From: Salinispora vitiensis
GTDB taxonomy: Bacteria > Actinomycetota > Actinomycetes > Mycobacteriales > Micromonosporaceae
DNA length: 64,000 nucleotides
NCBI RefSeq assembly: GCF_000378825.1
Contig: NZ_KB900388.1
Coordinates: forward strand, 3,436,426 to 3,500,425
Reading direction: 5' to 3'
Below are positions 1 to 8,153 of this stretch, piece by piece. The position numbers were made by a program, and so were the translations under genes. The stretch's first letter is position 1. Every line of letters begins with the position of its first letter. The notes beneath the pieces were generated by a model that did no database searches, was not told the DNA's origin, and saw only the letters and a program-made list of their open reading frames with translations.

Positions 1-1
1 C

Positions 2-1261
2 TTCACCGCGGGTGTCTTCGGCGGCTGGCCGGCCGCCCTCACGCAAACAGTCGGGGTGCTGGCCGGCCTACTGCTCTGCGTCGCCGCTGCCCGCGCCGTC
101 ACCAGCGGCTTCGCCACCATGCTGCGTTCTCGTCGGGTCCGCGACCTGGCCGCGGTCCTGCTGGCCGGGGCTGCCGCCCTGATCGCGCCGGTGCAGCTGG
201 CCGCCACCGCCGCGCTGCAGGACGCGGACTGGGACCGGCTGGCCGCGGTGGCGGCCGTGGTCGGCTGGACGCCGTTCGGTGCGCCGTGGACGATGGGCAT
301 CGAGGTCGCGCAGGGGCGGGTCTGGGCCGCACCGGTGAAGCTGCTGATCACAGCGGTGACCGTGGCGGCGCTGCTGCTCTGGTGGTCGCGCTCGCTGGAG
401 TCGGCGATGATCGGCGCCGCGAGCAGCGGCCGGACGTCAACCCGGTCACCGACGACCGGCACCGCTGTCACGCAGCTCTTCCCCCGGCTGCTGGGCTGGC
501 TCCCCCGGAGCCGCTTCGGCGCGTTGGTGGCGCGGGAGGCACGCTACTGGTGGCGGGACGCCCGCCGACGGGCGAACCTGATCACGCTGGCCGTGGTCGG
601 CCTCTTCGTCCCGGTCATGCTCAACCTCGGCAGCGCCGGCCTCACCGGGGGCGGCGGCACCCCGGAAAGCCCGTCCCCGGTCCTGGCCACTCTCTCCATG
701 GTCTTCGTCGGGGTGCTCGCCGCCGCGACCCTGGCCAACCAGTTCGGCTTCGACGGCAGCGCGTACGCGACGCACGTGGTGGTGGGGGTGCCGGGCGCGG
801 AGGAGCTGCGGGCCCGGATCGCGGCGTTCTCGCTCTACCTGCTGCCGCTGGTTCTGGTCATCTCCGGGGTACTCGCCCTCCTGGTGCTGGGGCAGCCGGG
901 GTGGATCGGCCTGACGGCGGGGAGCCTGCTCGCCACCTTCGGCGCCGGGCTCGCGATAAACACCCTGCTGTCGGTACTCGCGGCGTACTCCTTGCCGGAG
1001 ACGAGCAACCCGTTCGCGATGAACAGCGGCGCCGGGGTGGCCCGCAGCCTCCTGGCCATCCTGTCCTTGCTCGCCTCGGCGGTCGCGGCGATCCCGATGG
1101 TGGTGGCCGCCGCGTTACTCGGCGACGTCTGGCTCTGGCTGGCCCTGCCTTTCGGCGCGGCGTACGGGCTGGGGGCGGCGCTGCTCGGCGCCTACCTGGC
1201 CGGCGATGTGCTGGACCGGCGGCAGCCCGAACTACTGGCGACTATCACTCCCCGCCGTTGA
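2..1261 (+). CDS. ABC-2 type exporter permease, 5' partial
   Basis: The reading frame is open to the left edge of the window, so the start lies upstream; a GTG at 56 is only an internal candidate. The visible part, about 420 residues, has roughly nine to ten hydrophobic segments with a cytoplasmic stretch in the middle (Arg-rich REARYWWRDARRRANL) and ends shortly after the last membrane helix. This arrangement fits the permease subunit of an ABC-type efflux system whose ATPase would be encoded to the left. The substrate cannot be told. The assignment is from topology and general likeness, not from a decisive motif. Confidence 0.6.
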   Translation, partial: FTAGVFGGWPAALTQTVGVLAGLLLCVAAARAVTSGFATMLRSRRVRDLAAVLLAGAAALIAPVQLAATAALQDADWDRLAAVAAVVGWTPFGAPWTMGIEVAQGRVWAAPVKLLITAVTVAALLLWWSRSLESAMIGAASSGRTSTRSPTTGTAVTQLFPRLLGWLPRSRFGALVAREARYWWRDARRRANLITLAVVGLFVPVMLNLGSAGLTGGGGTPESPSPVLATLSMVFVGVLAAATLANQFGFDGSAYATHVVVGVPGAEELRARIAAFSLYLLPLVLVISGVLALLVLGQPGWIGLTAGSLLATFGAGLAINTLLSVLAAYSLPETSNPFAMNSGAGVARSLLAILSLLASAVAAIPMVVAAALLGDVWLWLALPFGAAYGLGAALLGAYLAGDVLDRRQPELLATITPRR

Positions 1262-1356
1262 GAACTCGGCCCCGGATTGCCGCAACCGTTGATCGGGGCA
1301 AGGAGTCTGCTGAGTAGAGCCGCGATCAACGGCCAGCCAGTAGGGGAGACGCCATC

Positions 1357-1920
1357 GTGATGGTAAGCATGCACGGCCCAGGGGACACCCGGGAGGAACC
1401 GCCACCCGCGGTCACGGAGGGCGCGGGTGGTGTGGGTGACAGTTTCGAGGAGTTCTACGCCGCCACCTTTCAACCGTTGATGCTCCAGCTCTACGCCTAC
1501 ACAGCCGACATCGACCAGGCCCGCGACGCAGTCCAGGAGGCGTTCAGCCGAGCCTGGCCCCGCTGGAACAAACTCGTCCACTACGACCACCCAGCAGCCT
1601 GGATCCGCACCGTGGCCATGAACGTCGCCCGCAGCCGCTGGCGCCGGCTACGCGCCGCCCGCGCCCACGCCCGCTTCCGCCTCGACGACACCACCGAAGG
1701 ACCAAACCCAGACCGGATAGCGCTGGCCCACGCACTCGCCACCCTGCCGGAAAAACAACGGCGAGCAATCGTGCTCTTCCACATAGCCGACCTCAGCATC
1801 ACCGAGATCGCCGAACAAGAAGGCGCCGCTACCGGCACCGTGAAGTCCTGGCTACACCGAGGCCGCGCCGCACTCGCCACCGCACTCTCCGACTCGGGGA
1901 CGGAGGAAACCAATGCCTAA
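1357..1920 (+). CDS. ECF sigma factor, SigE-like actinobacterial family
   Basis: A 187-residue group 4 sigma factor. Region 2 lies at about residues 30-95 (EEFYAATFQPLMLQLYAYT, then DAVQEAFSRAWPRW) and region 4 at about 122-175, where LPEKQRRAIVLFHIADLSI and TVKSWLHRGRAAL form the -35-binding helix-turn-helix. It should direct RNA polymerase to a small regulon. A GTG at 1357 is followed at once by an ATG; the purine-rich AGGGGAG at 1342-1348 serves either. The 3' end overlaps the next gene by 8 bases, implying translational coupling to a membrane protein that may control it. Codons ending in A are unusually common from here to about 2230 compared with neighbours. Confidence 0.9.
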   Translation: MMVSMHGPGDTREEPPPAVTEGAGGVGDSFEEFYAATFQPLMLQLYAYTADIDQARDAVQEAFSRAWPRWNKLVHYDHPAAWIRTVAMNVARSRWRRLRAARAHARFRLDDTTEGPNPDRIALAHALATLPEKQRRAIVLFHIADLSITEIAEQEGAATGTVKSWLHRGRAALATALSDSGTEETNA

Positions 1921-3163
1921 CAACGACAACACCCCAGACCTCGACAACATCTTCACCGCATACACCTCCGGCGGACCACTGGCAACCCCAGCCGGCGCCG
2001 CCGCCGCACAACACGTCGCCCGCCGCCGCCGCACCACCCGCATCGCCGCCGCCGGCGTCCTAGCCGTAGCAATACTCGCCGCAACCCCAGCAATCGCCGC
2101 AACCTGGACCCCCCAGGACCCACCCGCCCTACCCGCAGACACCACGACACCAACCACGCCAGCCCCAACAAACCCCACCACCCCAACCGCCACCCCCAGC
2201 CCATCGGCTACCCCCAGCACCCCACCACCGGACGGCCAGATCGGCAAGACGGAGCTGGGTAACGCCACGCTGGAGCTCCCCGCCTGGCCCGAGCACCTGA
2301 AGGAACACTGCCCAGCAGGGCGGGTGAAGTTCTCCGACGGCACCGCCCAACTGGCGTCCAACTCGGAGCTCCGGATCACCATCTCCGAGGTCGTCCACGC
2401 TGACCTCGATCAAGACGGGGCGAAGGAGACGGCCGCACTGATCAACTGCAGCGGGATTGAGATGGGTGAGTCGCGGGTGCTCGCCTTTGACCGGAACGCC
2501 TCCGACACCATTGTGACGATGGGCCTGGTGACCGGGCACACCGGCGACATCGCCTGGATCAGGGGGATCCGCGCGAAGGGCACCGCCGTCGAGGTGGAGG
2601 TTCTGGACGCGGCCGGCGCAGGAGTCGTGGACGGGTTCCCACAGTCGCAGTGGCGGGCCTACTCCTGGTCGGGTAAGGGCTTCGTCCAGTCGGGCGGTCC
2701 GAGTGCCTTCCCGCCGAACCCACGGGTCACCGACCTCTCGATCAGCGGGGGTGACGTTCAGTTCGTCCCGGACGGCGCGGACACGGCTTCTGGAACGCTG
2801 CGCCTGACCATCGGCAACCAGGGGCCGCAGCTGGCCACCGACCCCTATCTGACGGTGGATCTGCCGGACGGGGTCACAATCACCTCGCTACCCGCGAAGT
2901 GCGAGACATCGAAAACCCCGAGCGGTACGCGCTATCGGTGCTGGCTGCCGGCACTGGCGGCGGACGCCGACTCCGTTGTCAACCTTCCGCTGTCCGCGTC
3001 GCAGTCCGTACTCGATGGGGCGGAGCCCAGCCAGTGGGACGCCGACATCGTCTGGGGTTTCACCGGAACCGAAACCGGAGACGGCAAGGGTTGGCCCTAC
3101 CCGGAGCCCGAAGGCGCCGAGGGCGACAACTCAGCGAAGGGAAACCTCCTGCCAGCCCCGTAA
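1913..3163 (+). CDS. single-pass membrane protein, candidate anti-sigma partner
   Basis: 416 residues: a short cytoplasmic N-terminus ending in RRRR (37-40), one membrane helix at about 43-63, a Pro/Thr linker at 65-110, then an extracytoplasmic domain. That domain holds an Asp-rich DLDQDGAKE stretch (possibly calcium-binding, VCBS/FG-GAP-like) and a C-terminal beta-rich part with two cysteines (CETSKTPSGTRYRC) recalling DUF11-type repeats. The start codon overlaps the sigma gene, so sigma and membrane protein are co-made, as in sigma/anti-sigma pairs. No zinc-binding anti-sigma motif (HxxxCxxC) is present, so the anti-sigma role is inferred from context only. Confidence 0.6.
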   Translation: MPNNDNTPDLDNIFTAYTSGGPLATPAGAAAAQHVARRRRTTRIAAAGVLAVAILAATPAIAATWTPQDPPALPADTTTPTTPAPTNPTTPTATPSPSATPSTPPPDGQIGKTELGNATLELPAWPEHLKEHCPAGRVKFSDGTAQLASNSELRITISEVVHADLDQDGAKETAALINCSGIEMGESRVLAFDRNASDTIVTMGLVTGHTGDIAWIRGIRAKGTAVEVEVLDAAGAGVVDGFPQSQWRAYSWSGKGFVQSGGPSAFPPNPRVTDLSISGGDVQFVPDGADTASGTLRLTIGNQGPQLATDPYLTVDLPDGVTITSLPAKCETSKTPSGTRYRCWLPALAADADSVVNLPLSASQSVLDGAEPSQWDADIVWGFTGTETGDGKGWPYPEPEGAEGDNSAKGNLLPAP

Positions 3164-3177
3164 TCAACGCACGAAGC

Positions 3178-3209
3178 CGCCCAGCGACCGCCACCTCGGT
3201 CGCTGGGCG
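3178..3209 (+). terminator. 13-bp perfect hairpin after the sigma operon
   Basis: Arms 3178-3190 and 3197-3209 are exact reverse complements with a 6-base loop (CCACCT), starting 15 bases after the stop of the membrane protein. There is no T-run, which is usual for GC-rich actinobacterial terminators. It also lies between convergent genes and could stop transcription from the minus strand. Confidence 0.75.
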
Positions 3210-3262
3210 CGGTGCATTCTCCGGCCGCCGCCACGCCGGACGCGGCGGGCGCGCCCGCCGCC

Positions 3263-3399
3263 GGTCAGCGGAGGCGGGTAGCGGCGACGAACGTGCGCCA
3301 GGACTCGGGACCGAACGTCAACGCCGGGCCGAGCCGGTCCTTGCTGTCCCGCACCAACACCACCCCGGTCAGATTGTCCGCCACCTCGACGCAGTTGCC
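3263..3399. repeat. 137-bp duplicated block, copy 1 (within DUF397 gene)
   Basis: The 137 bases at 3263-3399 recur at 3607-3743 (offset 344) with only two differences that I can see. They encode the C-terminal two thirds of both DUF397 proteins, while the 5' parts of the two genes differ. Confidence 0.9.
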
Positions 3400-3453
3400 C
3401 CCGGTGTCCCCAGAGCGGGTTGACGTGCGCCAGCGCGGTTCAACAGCAGTCAT
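3265..3453 (-). CDS. DUF397 protein (distal copy)
   Basis: 62 residues. The ATG at 3453 is preceded by GAAGGTG and gives MTAVEPRWRTSTRSGDTGG, the normal start of DUF397 proteins (W-R-x-S-x-x-S near the N-terminus, NCVEVA in the middle, WRxF near the end). A longer reading to 3567 adds residues with no family likeness. DUF397 proteins are small partners of XRE-DUF5753 regulators in actinomycetes, some described as toxin-antitoxin-like or as regulators of development. Its C-terminal 46 residues match the neighbouring DUF397 protein, so the pair arose by duplication with recent sequence homogenisation. Confidence 0.85.
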   Translation of the reverse strand: MTAVEPRWRTSTRSGDTGGNCVEVADNLTGVVLVRDSKDRLGPALTFGPESWRTFVAATRLR

Positions 3454-3606
3454 GACGTCACCTTCAGTTTTCGATTCAGGTCCAGGGAAGTGCTTGTGGA
3501 CAACGCCTCGGCCAGCACAAGGCCCCAGATGGGCCGAAGCGCCCGCCGACGCTGAGTGGCACAACATGCAGCCAAAGTTGCGGTAGCCCGGCCTCCTCCA
3601 GCAACT

Positions 3607-3743
3607 GGTCAGCGGAGGCGGGTAGCGGCGACGAACGTGCGCCAGGACTCGGGACCGAACGTCAACGCCGGACCGAGCCGGTCCTTGCTGTCCCGCACCA
3701 ACACCACCCCGGTCAGATTGTCCGCCACCTCGACACAGTTGCC
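3607..3743. repeat. 137-bp duplicated block, copy 2
   Basis: Second copy of the block at 3263-3399, covering the 3' part of the proximal DUF397 gene. The near identity, including third-codon positions, speaks for recent duplication or gene conversion. Confidence 0.9.
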
Positions 3744-3794
3744 TTCATTGGCTGACCTGGTCGACTTCCGCCATCGCGGCCCGGCACTCATCAT
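3609..3794 (-). CDS. DUF397 protein (proximal copy, coupled to XRE regulator)
   Basis: 61 residues beginning MMSAGPRWRKSTRSANEGN, with the family features W-R-K-S-T-R-S and NCVEVADNLTGVVLVRDSKD. Its start codon overlaps the stop of the upstream XRE-DUF5753 gene by 4 bases (ATGA), so the two are translationally coupled, the standard order for these pairs. The product probably modulates or is controlled by the DNA-binding partner; the biochemical role of DUF397 is not settled. The distal DUF397 gene downstream differs mainly in the first 16 or so residues. Confidence 0.9.
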   Translation of the reverse strand: MMSAGPRWRKSTRSANEGNCVEVADNLTGVVLVRDSKDRLGPALTFGPESWRTFVAATRLR

Positions 3795-4576
3795 GGCGTC
3801 ACCCTCAGCTTGTTAACCACATCGATGGAGGCCCGCTCGCTCAGGGCCTCGCCGAGTAGATGCTCCCACTTGCGCTGCACCAAGCGCATCCACTCCGGGT
3901 AGTCAGCGATTTGTCCCCGTGCCGCGTTGTCGAGGCAGAGCAGGTTGTCGCTTCCGGGGAGTTCCGCGATCACGAAGCCGCCACCCATCGAGGCGTGGGC
4001 ACCAACCTCAAGCGGCAGGATGTGTAGACGCACCTGAGGCAGCTCGGCCGCTTCGAGTAGCCGACTGAGCTGCCGATCCATGACAGCGTGACCTCCGACA
4101 GGTCGGTGCAGGGCACTTTCGTCGATCACAAACACGCATTCGGACGACTCGTTCTGGTGGAGGACAAGCTGCCGCCTCATCCGGAGGCTGACAAGCTCCT
4201 CCACCCGCTCGGTTCGGTACAACCTGCCCGCCGAAACCACCGCTCGCGCGTACTCCTCGGTTTGCAGTGGGCCGGGGATCAGACAGGGTTCGAAGTAACA
4301 CAGTCGGACGGCTCGTTCTTCATGCCCCGGCCAAGACTCAAACCAGGACGGACCACCCCTGCCCTCATCTTCCTGGAGCAGGCTGGCGAGGAGTCCTCCG
4401 GTTCCAAGTGCTTGATCCGCAGCAACAGCGAACTCCATCGTCGGGCGACGTCGGCCAGTCTCGATCGCGGCCACCGTGGACGGGCTCCATTTGATCGAGG
4501 CGGCCAGCGCCTCTTGTGACATTTCTGCGCCCGCTCGGGCGGCCTTGAGCGCTCGGATCCACATCTCGAACTTCAT
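3791..4576 (-). CDS. XRE-family helix-turn-helix regulator with DUF5753 domain
   Basis: 261 residues. An N-terminal helix-turn-helix at about residues 8-62 (MSQEALAASIKWSPSTVAAIETGRR, shown in part) is followed by a DUF5753 domain at about 80-250, recognisable by YFEPCLIPGPLQTEEYAR, FVIDESALHRPVGG and VRLHILPLEVGAHASM. This class is common in actinomycetes and is nearly always followed by DUF397 genes, as here. It should bind its own promoter region and possibly that of the divergent genes starting at 4768. The ATG at 4576 has AGGTGAG just upstream. The ligand or signal sensed by DUF5753 is unknown. Confidence 0.92.
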   Translation of the reverse strand: MKFEMWIRALKAARAGAEMSQEALAASIKWSPSTVAAIETGRRRPTMEFAVAADQALGTGGLLASLLQEDEGRGGPSWFESWPGHEERAVRLCYFEPCLIPGPLQTEEYARAVVSAGRLYRTERVEELVSLRMRRQLVLHQNESSECVFVIDESALHRPVGGHAVMDRQLSRLLEAAELPQVRLHILPLEVGAHASMGGGFVIAELPGSDNLLCLDNAARGQIADYPEWMRLVQRKWEHLLGEALSERASIDVVNKLRVTP

Positions 4577-4767
4577 CGCTCACCTACCTGGTAAGTACGT
4601 GATCGCGTTCTGTAGTAAGCACTGGCATCCTCCCCCGACCGGGGCACCGAGTCCAGGGTGGAAGCTGCGCGGCCCGGCTGGTGGAGGCGACGCCCGGCAG
4701 CTGGTCCTGCGTCGGGTCGCCCCGAGCACTCCCGCTCGGGGCGACCCACCAGCCGGAGGAGGCAGCG

Positions 4768-4989
4768 ATGCTCAGACTGTTCCGACGAAACGGCGCGTTG
4801 CGCTGGTACCGGCGCAGCGGCCGGTCGGCGACGGCCAGCACGTGGGGGGCGACTGCGGTGGGGGCGCCGGCTCCGCCTCAGCAGCCGCCCGCGTGGGCCA
4901 GTTGGCCGACGGTGGCGTCGCCCCAACCGGGCCGAGTCGGTTGGCTGACCCCGGCGCAGACCTGGCGGGCCAACGGTGGCCGCTGGTGA
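4768..4989 (+). CDS. small basic protein, unknown function
   Basis: 73 residues: a basic start (MLRLFRRNGALRWYRRSGR), a Pro/Ala middle and the ending GRVGWLTPAQTWRANGGRW. The ATG has a good ribosome site (GGAGG about 8 bases upstream). Its stop overlaps the GTG of the next gene (GTGA at 4986-4989), so the two are coupled. I know of no function; similar short proteins appear to accompany XRE/DUF397 loci in related actinomycetes. No membrane segment or signal peptide is evident. Confidence 0.65.
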   Translation: MLRLFRRNGALRWYRRSGRSATASTWGATAVGAPAPPQQPPAWASWPTVASPQPGRVGWLTPAQTWRANGGRW

Positions 4990-5828
4990 GCGGAGTACGA
5001 CCGCCAAGGGGCCGCCCGGCGGCGGGTCGAGGGGTGCCGCACGTACCGATGCGCCCGCTCTGGCGGTGTCGGGCGTGTGGCGCCCCCTGGCCCTGCCAAC
5101 CGGCGCGGCTCGCGTTGTTAATGGAGTACCGGCACGATCGACCGGCGCTCCTCGTCTACCTGGGAACGCTGCTCGCCGAGGCGGCTACGCAGCTGGCGCC
5201 GCTGCACCGGAATGAGCTGTCGGACGGGCTGCGGGAACGCTTCGTCGGCTGGGCGCGGGCCGGGGACGGCAGAATGTTCCACGTGAATCATGAGCCGGGC
5301 GCTGACATCCACCACACCGACCCGTTCGCCGTTCCCGCCGGCCAGCGGTCCCCCGTACGCCGGTTGCGGGGTCGGCTGGCGACGCCGGTGACGCTCTGGA
5401 CGGCGCCTGGCCCGGCCGGGCTGACGGTGTCGTCGACGCTGGTGGCGGAGGGTGAACCGGACCGGCTACTCGGGTTGATCGACCCGGAGTCGGAGCTGTG
5501 GGCGGCGGCCGAGGCGGCTGGGCGTTTCGCGGTGGCGCCACTCGGCCCGACACACCGGCAGCTCGCCGACCGCTTCGCCGGGCTCTTCCCGTCGCCGGGC
5601 GGCCTCTTCGCCACCGGCGACTGGACCGACACCGAGTACGGCCCGGTGCCGTCGGACGCCGGCGGCTGGACCGGCTGCCGCCTCGACACCGCTCGGGAGT
5701 ACGGCTGGGCGCTGCTGGTGGAGGCCACCATCGTCGCCGTCGAGCTGGTCGAGGAGGCGGAGCCGCTGCTGCACTACCGGGGCCGGTACCGCGAGATCAC
5801 CGGAGACGGTCGCCGGTCACCGGGGTGA
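4986..5828 (+). CDS. fusion of Cys-motif domain with flavin-reductase-like domain
   Basis: 280 residues from a GTG overlapping the previous stop. Residues 24-92 form a small domain with C28-x2-C31-x5-C37 (WRCRACGAPWPCQPARLALL) like that of free-standing short proteins found beside XRE/DUF397 genes. Residues about 125-270 resemble the FMN-binding split-barrel flavin reductase family: TPVTLWTA, GLTVSSTLV, RFAVAPLG, GRY near the end. No stop separates the two parts, so the fusion is genuine in this sequence. A flavin- or heme-linked redox role is possible. An internal ATG at 5274 could yield the C-terminal domain alone, but I see no strong ribosome site there. Confidence 0.7.
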   Translation: MSGVRPPRGRPAAGRGVPHVPMRPLWRCRACGAPWPCQPARLALLMEYRHDRPALLVYLGTLLAEAATQLAPLHRNELSDGLRERFVGWARAGDGRMFHVNHEPGADIHHTDPFAVPAGQRSPVRRLRGRLATPVTLWTAPGPAGLTVSSTLVAEGEPDRLLGLIDPESELWAAAEAAGRFAVAPLGPTHRQLADRFAGLFPSPGGLFATGDWTDTEYGPVPSDAGGWTGCRLDTAREYGWALLVEATIVAVELVEEAEPLLHYRGRYREITGDGRRSPG

Positions 5829-5963
5829 TCCAGGTCACTCGGCGCAGCCACGGTGCCGTTCGGCGCAGCTGACGACCGGCGACGGTCGCCGCCTTCCGGG
5901 GCCGGTAGCGGATTCCCTACCGTGCGCGAAACCCCGGATACCTGTGAAGGTGGTGAGCCACGG

Positions 5964-6341
5964 ATGTCCACAGACACACCCGCGTCCGCCCCGGCCGAGT
6001 CGGCGGCGGAACGCTATCTGGCCGTACAACGGTCGGCCGAGTTCGCCGGGTTGCGGCGCGCGTTGCGCGGCTTCGTCTTCCCGATGACCGTCGCGTTCTT
6101 CCTCTGGTACGCGCTCTACGTGATCCTCTCCGCGTACGCGCGGGACCTCATGGGCACGAAGATCGTCGGCAACATCAATGTGGCGCTGGTCTTCGGTCTG
6201 CTCCAGTTCGCCTCCACCTTCCTGATCGCCTGGCTCTACTCCCGGTACGCGGCCCGCCGGATTGATCCGGTGGCGGACCGGATCCGCGCGGAGATCGGGG
6301 AGATCGGGGAGGTGACCCATGACCACGGTCCTCGCGGCTGA
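5964..6341 (+). CDS. DUF485 membrane protein, acetate permease partner
   Basis: 125 residues from the ATG at 5964, with GAAGGTGG some 12 bases upstream. The family layout is clear: an N-terminal cytoplasmic helix (AAERYLAVQRSAEFAGLRRALRGF in pieces), two membrane helices at about 35-55 and 75-95 (FPMTVAFFLWYALYVILSAYA and VALVFGLLQFASTFLIAWLY), and a charged tail. DUF485 genes sit directly before ActP-type symporters and are presumed to assist them. Here the two overlap by 23 bases. A longer frame from 5853 has no family likeness and was not used. Confidence 0.9.
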   Translation: MSTDTPASAPAESAAERYLAVQRSAEFAGLRRALRGFVFPMTVAFFLWYALYVILSAYARDLMGTKIVGNINVALVFGLLQFASTFLIAWLYSRYAARRIDPVADRIRAEIGEIGEVTHDHGPRG

Positions 6342-7992
6342 GGCGGGTGACAGCACCGCCCGGAACCTGACCCTCACGCTCTTTCTCGTCTTCGTGGCGG
6401 TGACGCTGGCGATCACGGTGTGGGCCAGCCGGCAGACCAAGACCGCCACCGACTTCTACGCGGGTGGCCGCTCCTTCTCCGGCTTCCAGAACGGCATGGC
6501 GATCGGCGGCGACTACATGTCGGCGGCGTCGTTCCTCGGCATCGCCGGCCTGATCGCCCTCTACGGCTACGACGGCTTCCTCTACTCGATCGGCTTCCTG
6601 GTCGCCTGGCTGGTGGCGCTGCTGCTCGTCGCCGAGCTGCTGCGCAACTCCGGCCGCTACACGATGGCCGACGTGCTCGCCTTCCGGATGCGGCAGCGTC
6701 CGGTACGGACGGCCGCCGCGGCCTCCACCATCACGGTCTCGATCTTCTATCTGCTCGCCCAGATGGTCGGTGCGGGGGCGCTGGTGGCGCTGCTGCTCGG
6801 CATCAAGCCGGGTACGACCTTCCTCGGCCTGGACGCGGACGCCGCCAAGATCGCCACGATCATCATGGTCGGCGCGCTGATGGTCACCTACGTGACGGTG
6901 GGCGGCATGAAGGGCACCACCTATGTGCAGATCGTGAAGGCGTTCCTGCTGATGGGCGGCGCCGTCGTGATGACACTGCTGGTGTTGGCGAAGTACAAGT
7001 TCAACCTCTCCGACCTGCTCGGTGACGCGGCGGACGCCTCCGGTAAGGGCGCCGCTTTCCTGGAACCGGGGCTGCGGTACGGCGTTGAGACACCCGGCGA
7101 CGCCCTGAAAACCTTCTACAGCAAGCTCGATCTGCTCTCCCTCGGCGTCGCGCTGGTGCTCGGCACGGCCGGCCTGCCGCACATCCTCATCCGCTTCTAC
7201 ACCGTGCCGACGGCGAAGGCCGCCCGGAAGAGCGTCCTCTGGGCGATCGGCATCATCGGCACCTTCTACCTGCTCACGCTCGCCCTCGGCTTCGGTGCCG
7301 CGGCGCTGGTGGGAAGCGAGGCGATCACCGCGCAGGACCGGGCTGGGAACACCGCCGCGCCGCAGCTGGCCGAGGCGTTGGGGGTGGACTTCCTCGGCGG
7401 GGAGCTGGGCGGGGCGACCCTGCTGGCGGTCATCGCGGCGGTCGCCTTCGCGACGATCCTGGCGGTCGTCGCCGGGCTGACCCTGGCCTCCTCGTCCAGC
7501 CTGGCGCACGACTTCTACGCCAACGTGATCAAGAACGGCACCGCGTCCGAACGGCAGGAGGTGGCCGTGGCGCGGATCTCCGCCCTGGTGATCGGCGCGA
7601 TCGCGATCGTCCTCTCCATCTTCGCGCAGAACCTGAACGTCGCCTTCCTGGTCGCCCTCGCCTTCGCGGTGGCCGCGTCGGGCAACCTGCCGGCGATCCT
7701 CTACAGCCTCTTCTGGCGGCGGTTCAACACCAGCGGCGCGGTCTGGGCCATCTACGGCGGCCTCTTCGCCGCGGTTTTCCTGGTCTTCTTCTCCCCGGTC
7801 GTCTCCGGTTCGCCGACCGCGATGTTCCCCGACCAGGACTGGCAGTGGTTCCCCCTGTCCAACCCGGGCCTGCTCTCCATCCCGTTCGGTTTCCTCTGCG
7901 GCTGGTTCGGAACGGTGATCTCCAAGGAACGCGACGATCAGCGCTACGCCGAGTTGGAGGTGCGCTCCCTCACCGGCGCGGGCGCGCACTGA
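6319..7992 (+). CDS. actP: cation/acetate symporter
   Basis: 557 residues, about thirteen membrane helices, sodium:solute symporter family. It carries the typical ActP sequence DFYAGGRSFSGFQNGMAIGGD near residue 45, the GLPHILIRFYTVP stretch near 290 and the family tail around FGTVISKE. It takes up acetate and related short-chain acids using a cation gradient. The ATG at 6319 follows GAGGTG and lies inside the end of the DUF485 gene, so the pair is one operon. The adjacent downstream DNA holds a G-rich tandem repeat rather than a clear terminator hairpin. Confidence 0.93.
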   Translation: MTTVLAAEAGDSTARNLTLTLFLVFVAVTLAITVWASRQTKTATDFYAGGRSFSGFQNGMAIGGDYMSAASFLGIAGLIALYGYDGFLYSIGFLVAWLVALLLVAELLRNSGRYTMADVLAFRMRQRPVRTAAAASTITVSIFYLLAQMVGAGALVALLLGIKPGTTFLGLDADAAKIATIIMVGALMVTYVTVGGMKGTTYVQIVKAFLLMGGAVVMTLLVLAKYKFNLSDLLGDAADASGKGAAFLEPGLRYGVETPGDALKTFYSKLDLLSLGVALVLGTAGLPHILIRFYTVPTAKAARKSVLWAIGIIGTFYLLTLALGFGAAALVGSEAITAQDRAGNTAAPQLAEALGVDFLGGELGGATLLAVIAAVAFATILAVVAGLTLASSSSLAHDFYANVIKNGTASERQEVAVARISALVIGAIAIVLSIFAQNLNVAFLVALAFAVAASGNLPAILYSLFWRRFNTSGAVWAIYGGLFAAVFLVFFSPVVSGSPTAMFPDQDWQWFPLSNPGLLSIPFGFLCGWFGTVISKERDDQRYAELEVRSLTGAGAH

Positions 7993-8049
7993 CCGTCCCG
8001 GGCAGTGACATCCCGGGCCAAGCCGGCGACCTCCCGGCCGGGCCGGGCC

Positions 8050-8089
8050 GGGGCGGGGCGGGGCGGGGCGGGGCGGGGCGGGGCGGGGC
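8050..8089 (+). repeat. (GGGGC)8 tandem repeat, potential G-quadruplex
   Basis: Eight perfect copies of GGGGC in tandem between the actP stop and the epimerase start. The plus strand could fold into a G-quadruplex. Simple repeats of this type vary easily in copy number. It lies within a 161-base gap and might act on transcription ending or read-through. Confidence 0.9.
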
Positions 8090-8153
8090 GACGATGCTCC
8101 GACCCGGCCCTTCCCCGCCGGGCGGGAACCGACTGCTCGGTAGGGTGGCCGCC

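Noticed and set aside
4476..4985. N-terminal extension of the flavin-reductase-like fusion
   Set aside because: Overlaps the start of the XRE gene and the small gene at 4768; composition is not protein-like.
6175..7989. 604-residue open frame on the minus strand over actP
   Set aside because: It is the mirror of a clear symporter gene; its sequence is low-complexity Arg/Gly/Glu as expected of antisense high-GC DNA.
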